Source of the DNA: Saprospirales bacterium
Lineage (GTDB): Bacteria; Bacteroidota; Bacteroidia; Chitinophagales; Saprospiraceae
Assembly: GCA_003448025.1 (NCBI GenBank)
Contig: DLXL01000314.1
Span: forward strand, 1,288 to 13,189
Direction: 5' to 3'
DNA length: 11,902 nucleotides
This document shows positions 1-7,440 of the stretch, in pieces. Position 1 is the first letter of the stretch, and each line of letters begins with the position of its first letter. The notes below the pieces were generated by a model. The model ran no database searches and was not told the origin of the DNA. It saw only the letters and a list, made by a program, of their open reading frames with translations. The translations under genes were made by a program, and so were the position numbers.

Positions 1-17
1 GCCACTTTTGCCAAACC

Positions 18-35
18 CGTGTTACCACCAGTGCT
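18..35. repeat. Left copy of an imperfect inverted repeat flanking the S41 gene
   Basis: GTTACCACCA at 21-30 is the exact reverse complement of 1611-1620. Extending outward, positions 18-35 match the reverse complement of 1606-1623 at 15 of 18 bases. The two arms sit just outside the S41 gene on either side. Next to them, CACTTTTGCCAAACCC (3-18) resembles, in direct orientation, 1634-1649 at 13 of 16 bases. The matches are read directly from the sequence; their origin (mobile-unit ends, dispersed repeat or chance) is not established. No other feature was recognised in bases 1-89. Confidence 0.4.
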
Positions 36-89
36 TTATTTTAAATACTATTAAATCCTTAAATTGTGTAGCTTTATTTCTATTTGTAG

Positions 90-1577
90 TTATTGTTTTT
101 CTTTTAAATATTTGAGCAAAAATTCATACTCCTTGCTTTGTTCGCAAAGAATATCCGGAATCAACATTTGATTTTGATCGGCTTTTTCAAAACAGGGATT
201 AAGCCAAATGGCCGTCCCTACAGAAAACCGACATCCTGTTTTTGATAGAATAACATCAACAGCATCTCCATCTCCTATGGTTGGTTCTCCAGTACCAATA
301 CCAATAATTTTAGCAATGCCATAACATTGAAAACATGAGGCAAGCATGGATGCCGTAGAGTATGTGCCTCTATCCGTCATTAAAAACACTTTCCCCGAAT
401 AGGGGTAAGAAACCTTTGGTAACTTTTCTGGTTTTTCATTTGATATATGAATTGAACCGTCCTTTCCAACGAGTACCCCACGGGCTTCGCGATTAAGCAG
501 TATTAATGGATAAAGTGGGTAAGTATACCATTTGAAAAAATAATTTCGGAAATACCTTTTGCTTTCTAAAGTGGTTTTACGGATCATTTTACCTTCAAAG
601 GAAATATTTTCTTTTGATAGGTAAGCAGCAAGCTCGCGCAAATATGTGGAATTTCCACCTTCATTTCCCCTTATATCGATCAGCAAATATGGTGTTCCTC
701 TATTACTTATTTCTTGAAATGATTTTTTCAGAAAGTGATGCCATGTTTTTCTTTTAAACCCACTGAACCTTTTAATGGTTATTTGTGCAATACTATCTTC
801 CTTAAAATCTGTAAAGAAAGGATCGCCAGAGGTTATTGTGCCTGACGAATTGTCTATACCCGTTTTCTTATATTCTCCTTTCATGATTGATCCATCATCA
901 TTTTTTAACGTCAATGTAAAAACAGGGTCATGCCATTCGTAGTAGAATCGCAACATATAATCAAAGTAAATGGATATGTAATATTCCTTGGTTTCATTAA
1001 ATTCCAGGCTCATACAAGATAATAATTCAGAAATCAGTGAGTCCGAACCAATATTGTTAATAGAAGTAATCTCGATCCCCGGAGTCAAGTAAGCATCATT
1101 TGAGCTGTTAGTTTCAATAAAAATCTTACTGTTTTTTATTTGGACGCCAAATGGGAAATGTGGAAGCGAATCGATGTAAAGTGCCCAAAAGTTCATTTGA
1201 CTATGCCCAAGCCTGTATGATGATATAAATTTAGCTATGGTTCTTCGAGCAACGCTAGTTGATACAGAATCTGACAGTGTAGAAATGATATTGTCTTTTT
1301 TTAATCGAATGGATAAACTATCTGAGCGAATATAGGGTTTGGGTGCCAAATGATCAAATCGATCTATTACATAATTAAGATCCTCAATGATTTCTTTTTT
1401 AGAGTAAAATGTTTCAGCAATTTGCGCCCGAATTGGTGATGCAAAAAGCAGAAAAGTGAAGACATAAGTTATTTTTGAGTAGCTGATAGAACGCTTTAGA
1501 TGGTATATCTTCGAAAGAGTTAAGCCCAAATAATTCAATAAATTCGGAGTAAAAGTATACAGTTTATTAAGTTCCAT
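90..1577 (-). CDS. Exported S41-family (C-terminal processing-like) peptidase
   Basis: 495 residues. What is seen: a hydrophobic segment at about residues 37-52 ending ASPIRAQ, which looks like a signal peptide with cleavage near A51-Q52. A GHS motif (H125) follows. A PDZ-like stretch at about 140-185 ends PGIEITSINN. The S41 core is LLIDIRGNEGG (298-308) and TDRGTYSTAS (401-410), in which S407 aligns with the usual nucleophile. GTGEPTIGDGD lies at 428-438 and a typical IPDI tail at 473-476. Known of the family: S41 members cleave C-terminal regions of proteins, in Bacteroidota usually in the periplasm. H125 plus S407, with no lysine 25 residues after S407, fits the S41B/IRBP-like branch better than Prc/CtpA. 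The natural substrate cannot be inferred. Start: ATG at 1577 leaves about 35 residues before the hydrophobic segment, which is long for a signal peptide; TTG codons at residues 14 and 17 are alternatives. The gene stands alone and its base composition is AT-richer than its neighbours. Confidence 0.8.
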   Translation of the reverse strand: MELNKLYTFTPNLLNYLGLTLSKIYHLKRSISYSKITYVFTFLLFASPIRAQIAETFYSKKEIIEDLNYVIDRFDHLAPKPYIRSDSLSIRLKKDNIISTLSDSVSTSVARRTIAKFISSYRLGHSQMNFWALYIDSLPHFPFGVQIKNSKIFIETNSSNDAYLTPGIEITSINNIGSDSLISELLSCMSLEFNETKEYYISIYFDYMLRFYYEWHDPVFTLTLKNDDGSIMKGEYKKTGIDNSSGTITSGDPFFTDFKEDSIAQITIKRFSGFKRKTWHHFLKKSFQEISNRGTPYLLIDIRGNEGGNSTYLRELAAYLSKENISFEGKMIRKTTLESKRYFRNYFFKWYTYPLYPLILLNREARGVLVGKDGSIHISNEKPEKLPKVSYPYSGKVFLMTDRGTYSTASMLASCFQCYGIAKIIGIGTGEPTIGDGDAVDVILSKTGCRFSVGTAIWLNPCFEKADQNQMLIPDILCEQSKEYEFLLKYLKEKQ

Positions 1578-1605
1578 CTTTTAAAATTTTATTTATGGTT
1601 TTTGT

Positions 1606-1623
1606 AGGATTGGTGGTAACTCG
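1606..1623. repeat. Right copy of the imperfect inverted repeat flanking the S41 gene
   Basis: TGGTGGTAAC at 1611-1620 is the inverted partner of 21-30; the extended arm is 15/18 identical. It lies in the non-coding stretch upstream of the S41 start. A second element at 1634-1649 (CACTTTCGCCACGCCC) resembles 3-18 in direct orientation. Between here and the tandem repeat at 1791 I see no convincing gene; the short open frames lack a recognisable motif or leader. Confidence 0.4.
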
Positions 1624-1790
1624 TAGATATACGCACTTTCGCCACGCCCAGGCAAAACTAAGCCAAATCTCTTTATTCTGCAAGCCCAACTTTCTTAAAC
1701 GGCTCAGACCATTGAAATTGGTAAGCTTAAAAAGAAGAAATCTTCCCCATCCCGCCAGCCCCTCCACATTCTCACCGCTTCAAAAAATCA

Positions 1791-1850
1791 CCCAAATGAC
1801 CCAAATGACACCTAAATGACCCCCAAATGACCTAAATGACCCAAATGACA
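1791..1850. repeat. Tandem repeat, six copies of about 10 bp with core AAATGAC
   Basis: Six consecutive units of 9-11 bases share the core AAATGA(C), each preceded by CC or CCT. The cores begin at about 1794, 1803, 1814, 1825, 1834 and 1843, so spacing alternates between 9 and 11 and averages 10. The array ends ten bases before the stop codon of the lipoprotein gene, so on the minus strand it is the first thing transcribed after that gene. Slight unit degeneracy (CCC, CCT, CCCC, extra A) is visible. There is no conserved long unit with spacers, so it is not a CRISPR array. Confidence 0.85.
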
Positions 1851-1860
1851 CCCATATACC

Positions 1861-2262
1861 TTATTTCCCCATCAGTTTCTTACCAGCCTCTATTGCAGCT
1901 TTAATGTCTGCGTGGTTTTTTTGAATTCGTTCTTTTTGTTCGGTCAGGTAATCCAAGGACTCTTTTGCTGGAGCATCCTGTGCGGGCGCTTTGAATCCTT
2001 TCATCCAGTCCATCATATCGTTTTCAGCCTGCCCCATTTTGGCTAAGGTTTCTGTGTACGCAGTACTCTGTTCAGGGGTCATGGTAGCAGAAATCATAAA
2101 TTCCTTGATTCCCCTGGCTGCGCGGTTCATCTCAGCCATGTCTTTCATCGCTTCATCGTGAAGTGTTTCTGTTTCTTTCAGGAGTGCATCCACTGCTTTT
2201 TGGTCGTTATTGCATGCCGTGAAAAAGGCAAGGAGGAGTGCTAAAATGGTCAGGTTCTTCAT
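1861..2262 (-). CDS. Small predicted lipoprotein of unknown function
   Basis: 133 residues. The first 17 form a lipoprotein signal: MKN, then a hydrophobic run, then lipobox FTAC with the lipidated cysteine at C17. The mature part is almost all helical, charged and Met/Ala/Lys rich. Two stretches look constrained: HDEAMKDM (35-42) and MMDWMKGF (83-90). A lysine-rich helical C-terminus follows (about 103-133). From memory, Bacteroidota carry a family of similar small HDE...WM lipoproteins, sometimes mislabelled 'viral A-type inclusion protein'; none has a known role that I can name. Start: the frame is open further upstream to a TTG at 2370, but the ATG at 2262 directly precedes the signal peptide and is preferred. 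It is divergent from purB across 107 bases. A TACCTTTG box lies about 30 bases upstream of the start. Confidence 0.8.
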   Translation of the reverse strand: MKNLTILALLLAFFTACNNDQKAVDALLKETETLHDEAMKDMAEMNRAARGIKEFMISATMTPEQSTAYTETLAKMGQAENDMMDWMKGFKAPAQDAPAKESLDYLTEQKERIQKNHADIKAAIEAGKKLMGK

Positions 2263-2291
2263 GTTTGCAAATTTGTATTGAAAAAGATAAG

Positions 2292-2299
2292 CAAAGGTA
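2292..2299 (-). promoter_or_regulatory. Candidate -7 promoter box of the small lipoprotein gene
   Basis: Read on the minus strand this is TACCTTTG, an exact match to the Bacteroidota -7 consensus TAnnTTTG. It lies about 30 bases before the lipoprotein ATG, giving a short leader of roughly 20-25 bases. No clear TTTG was found at the -33 position, so only half the promoter is supported. Confidence 0.4.
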
Positions 2300-2311
2300 G
2301 TAGTAAGCTGC

Positions 2312-2339
2312 TTTGGTAGACAGGAAAACGCGACTTTTG
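2312..2339 (+). promoter_or_regulatory. Candidate purB promoter
   Basis: TTTG at 2312-2315 and GACTTTTG at 2332-2339 resemble the Bacteroidota -33 (TTTG) and -7 (TAnnTTTG) elements, with one mismatch in the latter. The 16-base gap is a little short. The predicted transcript would start about 25 bases before the purB ATG. The element sits back to back with the lipoprotein promoter candidate. Confidence 0.25.
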
Positions 2340-2369
2340 CAGCGTCAATGATTTTCAAACAGCAGTACA

Positions 2370-3704
2370 ATGTCCTTACTTGCCATTTCTCCCATCGATG
2401 GTCGCTATGCCGATAAAACGCAGGAACTCAATGCCTATTTTAGTGAGTATGCACTCATTCGATATCGGGTATTTGTTGAGATTCAATACTTTATAGCGCT
2501 TTGTCAGTACGGCCTTCCACAATTATCCTCTTTTGAAGAAGATAAAATTGATGAACTCAATGCGATTTTTGAACGCTTTAATCTGGCGGATGCTGAACAA
2601 ATTAAGCAGATTGAACGCACCACCAACCATGATGTTAAAGCGGTTGAATACTTTCTGAAGGAGCGATTTGACGCGTATGGTTTAGCAGAATTGCGTGAGT
2701 TTGTTCATTTTGGACTTACTTCCCAGGATGTAAACAACACGGCTACTCCGCTTATTTTTAAAAGCGCTCTGGAAACTGTGTACTATCCCATTCTTCAAAC
2801 GGTGAGAGACCAAATAGAGCAAATGGCTCAGGAATGGGGGCGTGTGCCCATGCTGGCGCGTACGCACGGCCAACCGGCCTCTCCAACCTTATTAGGGAAA
2901 GAACTTCAAGTGTTTGTGGAGCGTATGGATGTGCAACTTGAGTTGCTGAAAGCGGTTCCTCACCGGGCAAAATTTGGCGGGGCAACCGGAAATTTCAACG
3001 CGCATTACGCTGCCTATCCGGATTACGACTGGCAGCGTTTTGGAGACGATTTTGTAAGGGAGTTTTTGGGGCTGGAGCGCTCCAGAACAACCACTCAAAT
3101 AGAGCACTACGATTGCTTTGCCGCTCAGTGCCAGGCTATCAGTCGTATCAATACCATCCTGATCGATTTTTGTCGCGACATCTGGACCTATGTTTCGATG
3201 GAATACTTTAAACAAAAGACGATAGCAGGAGAAGTTGGCTCCTCTGCCATGCCGCATAAAGTTAATCCGATTGACTTTGAAAATGCCGAAGGAAATCTGG
3301 GCATTGCCAACGCGCTATTTCAACATTTTGCTGAAAAATTACCCATCAGCAGGCTTCAGCGGGATTTAACCGACTCTACCGTTTTGCGCAATATTGGCGT
3401 ACCTATGGGGCATACGGTAGTGGCTCTCAAGTCCATTCAAAAAGGCTTGGGCAAACTCATGTTAAACGAAGGTCAGTTATTTGACGATCTGGAAGATAAC
3501 TGGATGGTCATAGCTGAAGGCATTCAGGTAATACTTCGCAGAGAAGGCTATCCTCAACCTTACGAAGCACTTAAGGCACTAACCAGAGGACGTAGCCTGG
3601 TTACCCGTGAGCATTTACATGAATTTATTGATGGCCTGGAAATTAGCGACGAGGTACGTGAGGAACTTAAACGGCTCACGCCTCATAATTATGTAGGGGG
3701 GTAG
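2370..3704 (+). CDS. purB: Adenylosuccinate lyase
   Basis: 444 residues, close to the 456 of E. coli PurB. It catalyses two fumarate-releasing steps of purine synthesis in the cytoplasm: SAICAR to AICAR, and adenylosuccinate to AMP. What is seen: the N-terminal SPIDGRY (7-13) typical of the E. coli-type branch; ARTHGQPASP, with H166 aligning to the catalytic-site His171 of E. coli; and the fumarate-lyase signature GSSAMPHKVNP (290-300) followed by IDFENAEGN, whose serines lie on the flexible catalytic loop. All expected motifs are intact and the protein looks full-length and active; the family works as a homotetramer. Start: ATG 2370 begins directly with the conserved N-terminus, and there is no Shine-Dalgarno upstream. 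The gene is monocistronic: divergent from the lipoprotein gene, convergent with the metalloprotease gene, and followed by a strong terminator. The stop codon lies inside a repeated TAGGGGGG. Confidence 0.97.
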   Translation: MSLLAISPIDGRYADKTQELNAYFSEYALIRYRVFVEIQYFIALCQYGLPQLSSFEEDKIDELNAIFERFNLADAEQIKQIERTTNHDVKAVEYFLKERFDAYGLAELREFVHFGLTSQDVNNTATPLIFKSALETVYYPILQTVRDQIEQMAQEWGRVPMLARTHGQPASPTLLGKELQVFVERMDVQLELLKAVPHRAKFGGATGNFNAHYAAYPDYDWQRFGDDFVREFLGLERSRTTTQIEHYDCFAAQCQAISRINTILIDFCRDIWTYVSMEYFKQKTIAGEVGSSAMPHKVNPIDFENAEGNLGIANALFQHFAEKLPISRLQRDLTDSTVLRNIGVPMGHTVVALKSIQKGLGKLMLNEGQLFDDLEDNWMVIAEGIQVILRREGYPQPYEALKALTRGRSLVTREHLHEFIDGLEISDEVREELKRLTPHNYVGG

Positions 3705-3709
3705 GGGGG
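3694..3709 (+). repeat. Two tandem TAGGGGGG units over the purB stop codon
   Basis: TAGGGGGG occurs twice in immediate succession (3694-3701 and 3702-3709). The TAG of the second unit is the purB stop codon, and the first unit encodes the end of the final Val-Gly-Gly. Slippage in the first G tract would change only the last residues of the enzyme. Confidence 0.7.
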
Positions 3710-3710
3710 C

Positions 3711-3751
3711 AAAGAAAAGAGCCACCCTTAGCAAGGGCGGCTCTTTTCTTT
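3711..3751. terminator. Bidirectional Rho-independent terminator between purB and the metalloprotease gene
   Basis: Two 19-base arms (3711-3729 and 3733-3751) pair with a single A:C mismatch around a 3-base loop. The outer stem is A-rich on the left and T-rich on the right, with a core of GAGCC and CCCTT pairs. On the plus strand the hairpin ends in a T tract, terminating purB. Because the left flank is A-rich, the minus-strand transcript also ends in U's, terminating the metalloprotease gene whose stop is at 3771-3773. One hairpin therefore serves two convergent genes. Confidence 0.88.
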
Positions 3752-3770
3752 TTCAATGTGCCGGTGCAAC

Positions 3771-5297
3771 TTATTCAGTTACAGCCAGGCGCTTGATAAT
3801 GGCGCCTTTTTCATTTTGGAGGGTAATGGTATAGAGTCCTGCCTGAAGTGCATCTGTAGGGATATCCAACAGGTTTTCTCCAAATGACAGGTTCAGGTTC
3901 CTGGTCTGGCACTGACGACCGGAGGCGTCCGTGATAGTCAGATAGGCTTCCATATTTTCATCAGAGGTCAGCAACAGTTTTGCCGGGTATCCTGCAGCCA
4001 CTGGATTGGGAGATAATTCAGCAATCAGGCTGGACTCCAGATCATTGGTGGCAGAGAAATTTTTAGTTCTGAAAACGGCCAATTCCTGAACATCAGCCGG
4101 TTGGCAGAGATCCCATTCGCTGTATGCCCGCACACGCCAGTACAGGTTTCTGTTGTTTGGGATGCCTTTATTGACGGTAACAGAAGTCTGATTGTAAACC
4201 GTTTGATAGAATAACCTTGGGGCCAGATTCGGGAACAAAAAGATTTCTACCGTGTAAAAAGTAGCATTTGGAACCGGATTCCACTGCAATGTAAAGTTGT
4301 TATATTGAACGGTTTGGGAGTCAATGGGAGCAGCCAAATGCACCATGGCATCATCGTCAATCATTGGGCCAAGTTCGCTTACCTGCAGGTACTCTGCATG
4401 ACCACCAGGGTTCGTGCTTTGCAAATTAGCACGCATGGCATCTATTTGTTCCTGGGTAAACACAGCGCCACATTCATCAGAGGAATATCCCATGATCAGT
4501 TTGCCGTCAGAGCGGAAGGGTACATCATTGGGGTCATGCTGTACCGTCTGGCTTTCGCTGTTTGCGTTACAAGGCCAGCGGAAATTCAGATAATCTGGTT
4601 TGGTATCGCAGAAATAGTCGCCTGCCTGATAACAATTGGAACCATCCGTTTTTTCTACTTCACGCTCCCATGGCGCATTTCCGGTAAACAAAGGCGCCGG
4701 CTGACTGTAATCCCAGCTGGTACCCTCCCAGCCTACGAAAGGGTGGGGAAGCGACAGATGGTGCCCGGCTTCGTGCGCCCAGGTGCGGTTGCCCGGACCG
4801 GAGCAGTTTTTGGACATGACAATGGCGTCCATCCAGGAATAACCACAGTTGCCGGCAGGGTCTGCTACAATAAAGCAATTGAGACGATCCGGAATGCGGT
4901 TTGTTTCAATCAACTCAGCACCACCATCCCATTCGTGGTTATGCCAGTCAGAATTATTCAGATATCTGACGCCATCGCCTTCTACGAGGTAAAAACGAAC
5001 TTTTGCCTGAACGAAGTCTTCGTTCATCTGGCAAACGGATTGAATAGCCTGTTCCAGGGGATAATATCCGCTTCCGGCATCCGTTCCGGTGATTTGCAGG
5101 GTGACGGGTACGTATAACCAATTGGTGTCACTTCCACCACGTTCTGCAGCAATAGCCGCTCTGTTCAACCGGTAATATTCCAACCAGGGGTCTATGCCAC
5201 GGGTACCGCACCATTCTGATTTGTTAGGCTCTTGAGCCAGGGCTGCATAGGATTGTAACAACAAAGCAGCAAATACGGAGTAAAGTTTCAAACGCAT
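3771..5297 (-). CDS. Secreted M43-type (cytophagalysin-like) zinc metalloprotease with T9SS tail
   Basis: 508 residues. Domains in order: signal peptide 1-21 (cleavage ALA-QEP); a short region with WCGT (29-32), which resembles the cysteine-switch motif of M43 proforms (inference); and a catalytic domain from about 58 to 305. The zinc site is HEAGHHLSLPH, with H175, H179 and H185 as ligands and E176 as the general base. The Met-turn IMGYSSDECG has M269 and is followed by the usual FTQEQ. A fibronectin III-like domain covers about 322-411 (LQWNPVPNATFYTVEIF...YWRVRAYS). A Por-type sorting domain covers about 427-508 (SPNP...GLYTITL). Role: an exported endopeptidase carried across the outer membrane by the type IX system and released or anchored to the surface; the substrate is unknown. 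The metzincin glycine of HExxHxxGxxH is serine here (S182). The gene is monocistronic, convergent with purB and divergent from kup. No Shine-Dalgarno is seen; ATG 5297 begins the signal peptide. Confidence 0.92.
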   Translation of the reverse strand: MRLKLYSVFAALLLQSYAALAQEPNKSEWCGTRGIDPWLEYYRLNRAAIAAERGGSDTNWLYVPVTLQITGTDAGSGYYPLEQAIQSVCQMNEDFVQAKVRFYLVEGDGVRYLNNSDWHNHEWDGGAELIETNRIPDRLNCFIVADPAGNCGYSWMDAIVMSKNCSGPGNRTWAHEAGHHLSLPHPFVGWEGTSWDYSQPAPLFTGNAPWEREVEKTDGSNCYQAGDYFCDTKPDYLNFRWPCNANSESQTVQHDPNDVPFRSDGKLIMGYSSDECGAVFTQEQIDAMRANLQSTNPGGHAEYLQVSELGPMIDDDAMVHLAAPIDSQTVQYNNFTLQWNPVPNATFYTVEIFLFPNLAPRLFYQTVYNQTSVTVNKGIPNNRNLYWRVRAYSEWDLCQPADVQELAVFRTKNFSATNDLESSLIAELSPNPVAAGYPAKLLLTSDENMEAYLTITDASGRQCQTRNLNLSFGENLLDIPTDALQAGLYTITLQNEKGAIIKRLAVTE

Positions 5298-5325
5298 TAA
5301 ACGAGCAGGTAGTTGATTTGAAAAG

Positions 5326-5333
5326 CAAATGTC
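5326..5333 (-). promoter_or_regulatory. Possible -7 box of the metalloprotease gene
   Basis: The minus strand reads GACATTTG, one mismatch from TAnnTTTG, about 30 bases before the start codon. No -33 TTTG is visible at the expected distance. The rest of the 177-base divergent region up to kup (5298-5474) is AT-rich with no convincing operator, hairpin or riboswitch; I could not place the kup promoter. Confidence 0.2.
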
Positions 5334-5474
5334 AGAATTCCTGAAACAGTTTGCTAATTAGTTTATAAAAAAGACAATGTCCGACAGAAAATCCCCCATT
5401 TAAGGCGAATTATTTCGTGTGCGCTTCAAGTAACACCGTATGTTAGCCGCGGTTTAAATTATTTTCAATCTTTT

Positions 5475-7439
5475 ATGGGTACAGGTAGTCATCATAGCCA
5501 CCATCCACTAAGCCGCGCAGGACTTTTAATCACCCTAGGTATCATTTTTGGGGATATCGGCACTTCACCGCTCTATGTAATGAAAGCCATTGTGGGTGAA
5601 GGTCAGATTATTGACCGGATGACCGTATTGGGAGGTGTGTCGCTGGTTTTCTGGACACTTCTGATTCAGACTACCATTAAATATGTGTTTTTGGTTTTAC
5701 GTGCAGATAACAATGGCGAGGGCGGCATTTTTTCCTTGTATTCTCTTGTTCGTCGTCGGGAACGATGGCTTTTGATTCCAGCGCTGCTAGGTGGAGCAGC
5801 CATGCTGGCAGAAGGAATGATTACTCCTCCCATTTCGGTGTCTTCTGCGGTAGAAGGTCTGGCAATTAAATATCCGGGAATCCCAACTATGGGAATTACC
5901 ATCGTCATTATTTCCATTCTGTTCTTTATTCAGCGATTTGGTACAGCTACGGTGGGACGAAGTTTTGGTCCGGTGATGTTAATTTGGTTTAGTATGCTTG
6001 CTGTATTGGGAGTAAGCCAGATCATTCATATGCCGGAAGTTTTTCAAGCGATAAACCCAATGTGTGGCATTAAGTTATTGACACATAGCCCGCATATGTT
6101 GGTGGTTATGGGTGCTGTTTTCTTATGTACTACCGGTGCAGAAGCGCTATATGCCGACTTAGGACACTGTGGCAGAGAAAATATCCGGGTAAGTTGGATT
6201 TTTGTCAAGATTTGCCTGATGCTCAACTACTTTGGTCAGGCAGCCTTTTTGTTACATCATGAAGGCATTGCATTGGAGGAAAACCCATTTTACGGTGTTA
6301 TGCCTGCCTGGTTCTTATGGCCAGGTATCATCATCTCCACTTTCGCTGCGGTGATTGCCAGTCAAAGTATGATTTCTGGCTCATTTACATTGGCCTCTGA
6401 AGCTATTCGTTTAGGATTTTTACCCAAAATGACGGTAAAGTTTCCTACCAATATGAAAGGCCAGATCTATATTCCCGGCATTAATACCTTTTTGTGGCTG
6501 GGCTGTGTCGCTGTAGTCCTTTATTTCCAGCAGAGTTCCAAAATGGAGGCAGCTTATGGCTTGTCGGTAGTTTGTACAATGATTTGCAGTACAATCCTGT
6601 TGTCTAACTGGATGATTTTGCAGCGAACCCACCAGGCATTGGTTTGGCTCTTCCTGTTGTTCTACCTGGCTTGGGAAGGTGGATTCTTTTTGGCCAATAC
6701 CCTGAAATTTTTAGATGGGGGGTACGTAACAGTTATCATGGCATCCTTCCTGTTTGGTACCATGTACCTTTGGGTAAAGGCCAGAGGTGTTAGAAAACGT
6801 TATTCCGACGAAACGAAAATCAGAGATTTCCTGGATCAGTTGATTACCCTGAGTAACGACTCTGAAGTGCCTAAATATGCCACCAATCTGGTATTCCTTA
6901 CGGGCGCTAAAAGCGTGAACAAGGTAGAAGAAAAAGTGCTGTACTCTATCCTACAAACCCAGCCCAAACGGGCAGACGTGTATTGGTTTGTACATATTGA
7001 AACTACAGATGAGCCATTCACGATGGAATATGAGGTGAACGCCATTGCGCCGGATGATGTGTACAAGGTGAATTTCAAGCTTGGCTTCCGGGTTCAGCAA
7101 CGCATGAACGTGTTTATGCATAAAGTGGTAGCCGAACTGGTTGAAAATGACGAGCTTACTGTTCATTCACGCTATCATTCCACTGCCAGCAAATATCCAA
7201 CCGGTGATTTCAGGTTTGTGATTATTCAGGAATTTTTGTCCAACGAAAATGAACTGCCCTGGGCGGAACAATTAATCCTTTCAACTTACCTCACTGTTAA
7301 AGGCTGGGTTTCTTCTCCCAAAAACTGGTTCGGTCTGGATTCTGATTCTGTGGATATCGAAGAAGCGCCATTGGTTTTAGAGCCGGTGAAAGCCGTGGGA
7401 TTGAAACGTGTTCAAGGCAGAAACGTTGGGAGGATTTAA
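5475..7439 (+). CDS. kup: KUP-family potassium uptake protein
   Basis: 654 residues, similar to E. coli Kup (622) with a slightly longer tail. It imports K+ across the inner membrane, in this family probably by K+/H+ symport. What is seen: the family hallmark GDIGTSPLY (26-34) in the first membrane segment; RADNNGEGGIFSLYSL (76-91); GAEALYADLGHCG (221-233); YIPGIN (332-337). About twelve hydrophobic segments lie between residues 15 and 435, and a soluble cytoplasmic domain runs from about 436 to the end. All conserved blocks are intact. The N-terminus is His-rich (HHSHH, 6-10). Start: ATG 5475 sits a few residues ahead of the conserved first segment and there is no Shine-Dalgarno. It is the first gene of a two-gene operon with hemJ, which begins one base after its stop. 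Confidence 0.96.
   Translation: MGTGSHHSHHPLSRAGLLITLGIIFGDIGTSPLYVMKAIVGEGQIIDRMTVLGGVSLVFWTLLIQTTIKYVFLVLRADNNGEGGIFSLYSLVRRRERWLLIPALLGGAAMLAEGMITPPISVSSAVEGLAIKYPGIPTMGITIVIISILFFIQRFGTATVGRSFGPVMLIWFSMLAVLGVSQIIHMPEVFQAINPMCGIKLLTHSPHMLVVMGAVFLCTTGAEALYADLGHCGRENIRVSWIFVKICLMLNYFGQAAFLLHHEGIALEENPFYGVMPAWFLWPGIIISTFAAVIASQSMISGSFTLASEAIRLGFLPKMTVKFPTNMKGQIYIPGINTFLWLGCVAVVLYFQQSSKMEAAYGLSVVCTMICSTILLSNWMILQRTHQALVWLFLLFYLAWEGGFFLANTLKFLDGGYVTVIMASFLFGTMYLWVKARGVRKRYSDETKIRDFLDQLITLSNDSEVPKYATNLVFLTGAKSVNKVEEKVLYSILQTQPKRADVYWFVHIETTDEPFTMEYEVNAIAPDDVYKVNFKLGFRVQQRMNVFMHKVVAELVENDELTVHSRYHSTASKYPTGDFRFVIIQEFLSNENELPWAEQLILSTYLTVKGWVSSPKNWFGLDSDSVDIEEAPLVLEPVKAVGLKRVQGRNVGRI
7428..7434 (+). 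promoter_or_regulatory. Shine-Dalgarno site of hemJ inside the kup 3' end
   Basis: GGGAGGA lies six bases before the hemJ ATG (7441), within the last codons of kup. It decides the start: an upstream ATG at 7408 in the same frame lies inside kup and lacks such a site. None of the other genes in the window has a comparable site. Confidence 0.75.
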
Positions 7440-7440
7440 T

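Noticed and set aside
1..45. Integron attC site at the left edge
   Set aside because: GTTACCA does not fit the GTTRRRY core and no complete paired R'/R'' structure could be drawn; only the repeat similarity to 1606-1649 is claimed.
1567..1819. Short open frames on both strands (66 and 74 codons) between the S41 gene and the tandem repeat
   Set aside because: They overlap each other and the S41 start, have no recognisable motif, leader or ribosome site, and one runs through the AAATGAC repeat.
1791..1850. CRISPR array
   Set aside because: Units of 9-11 bases are contiguous with no spacers and there are no cas genes.
2263..2370. Longer lipoprotein start at TTG 2370
   Set aside because: It would put 36 residues ahead of a clear lipoprotein signal peptide and overlap the purB start; ATG 2262 fits the signal exactly.
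4305..5117. 270-codon open frame on the plus strand
   Set aside because: It is antisense to the metalloprotease catalytic domain, whose motifs are unmistakable; the composition is a reading-frame shadow.
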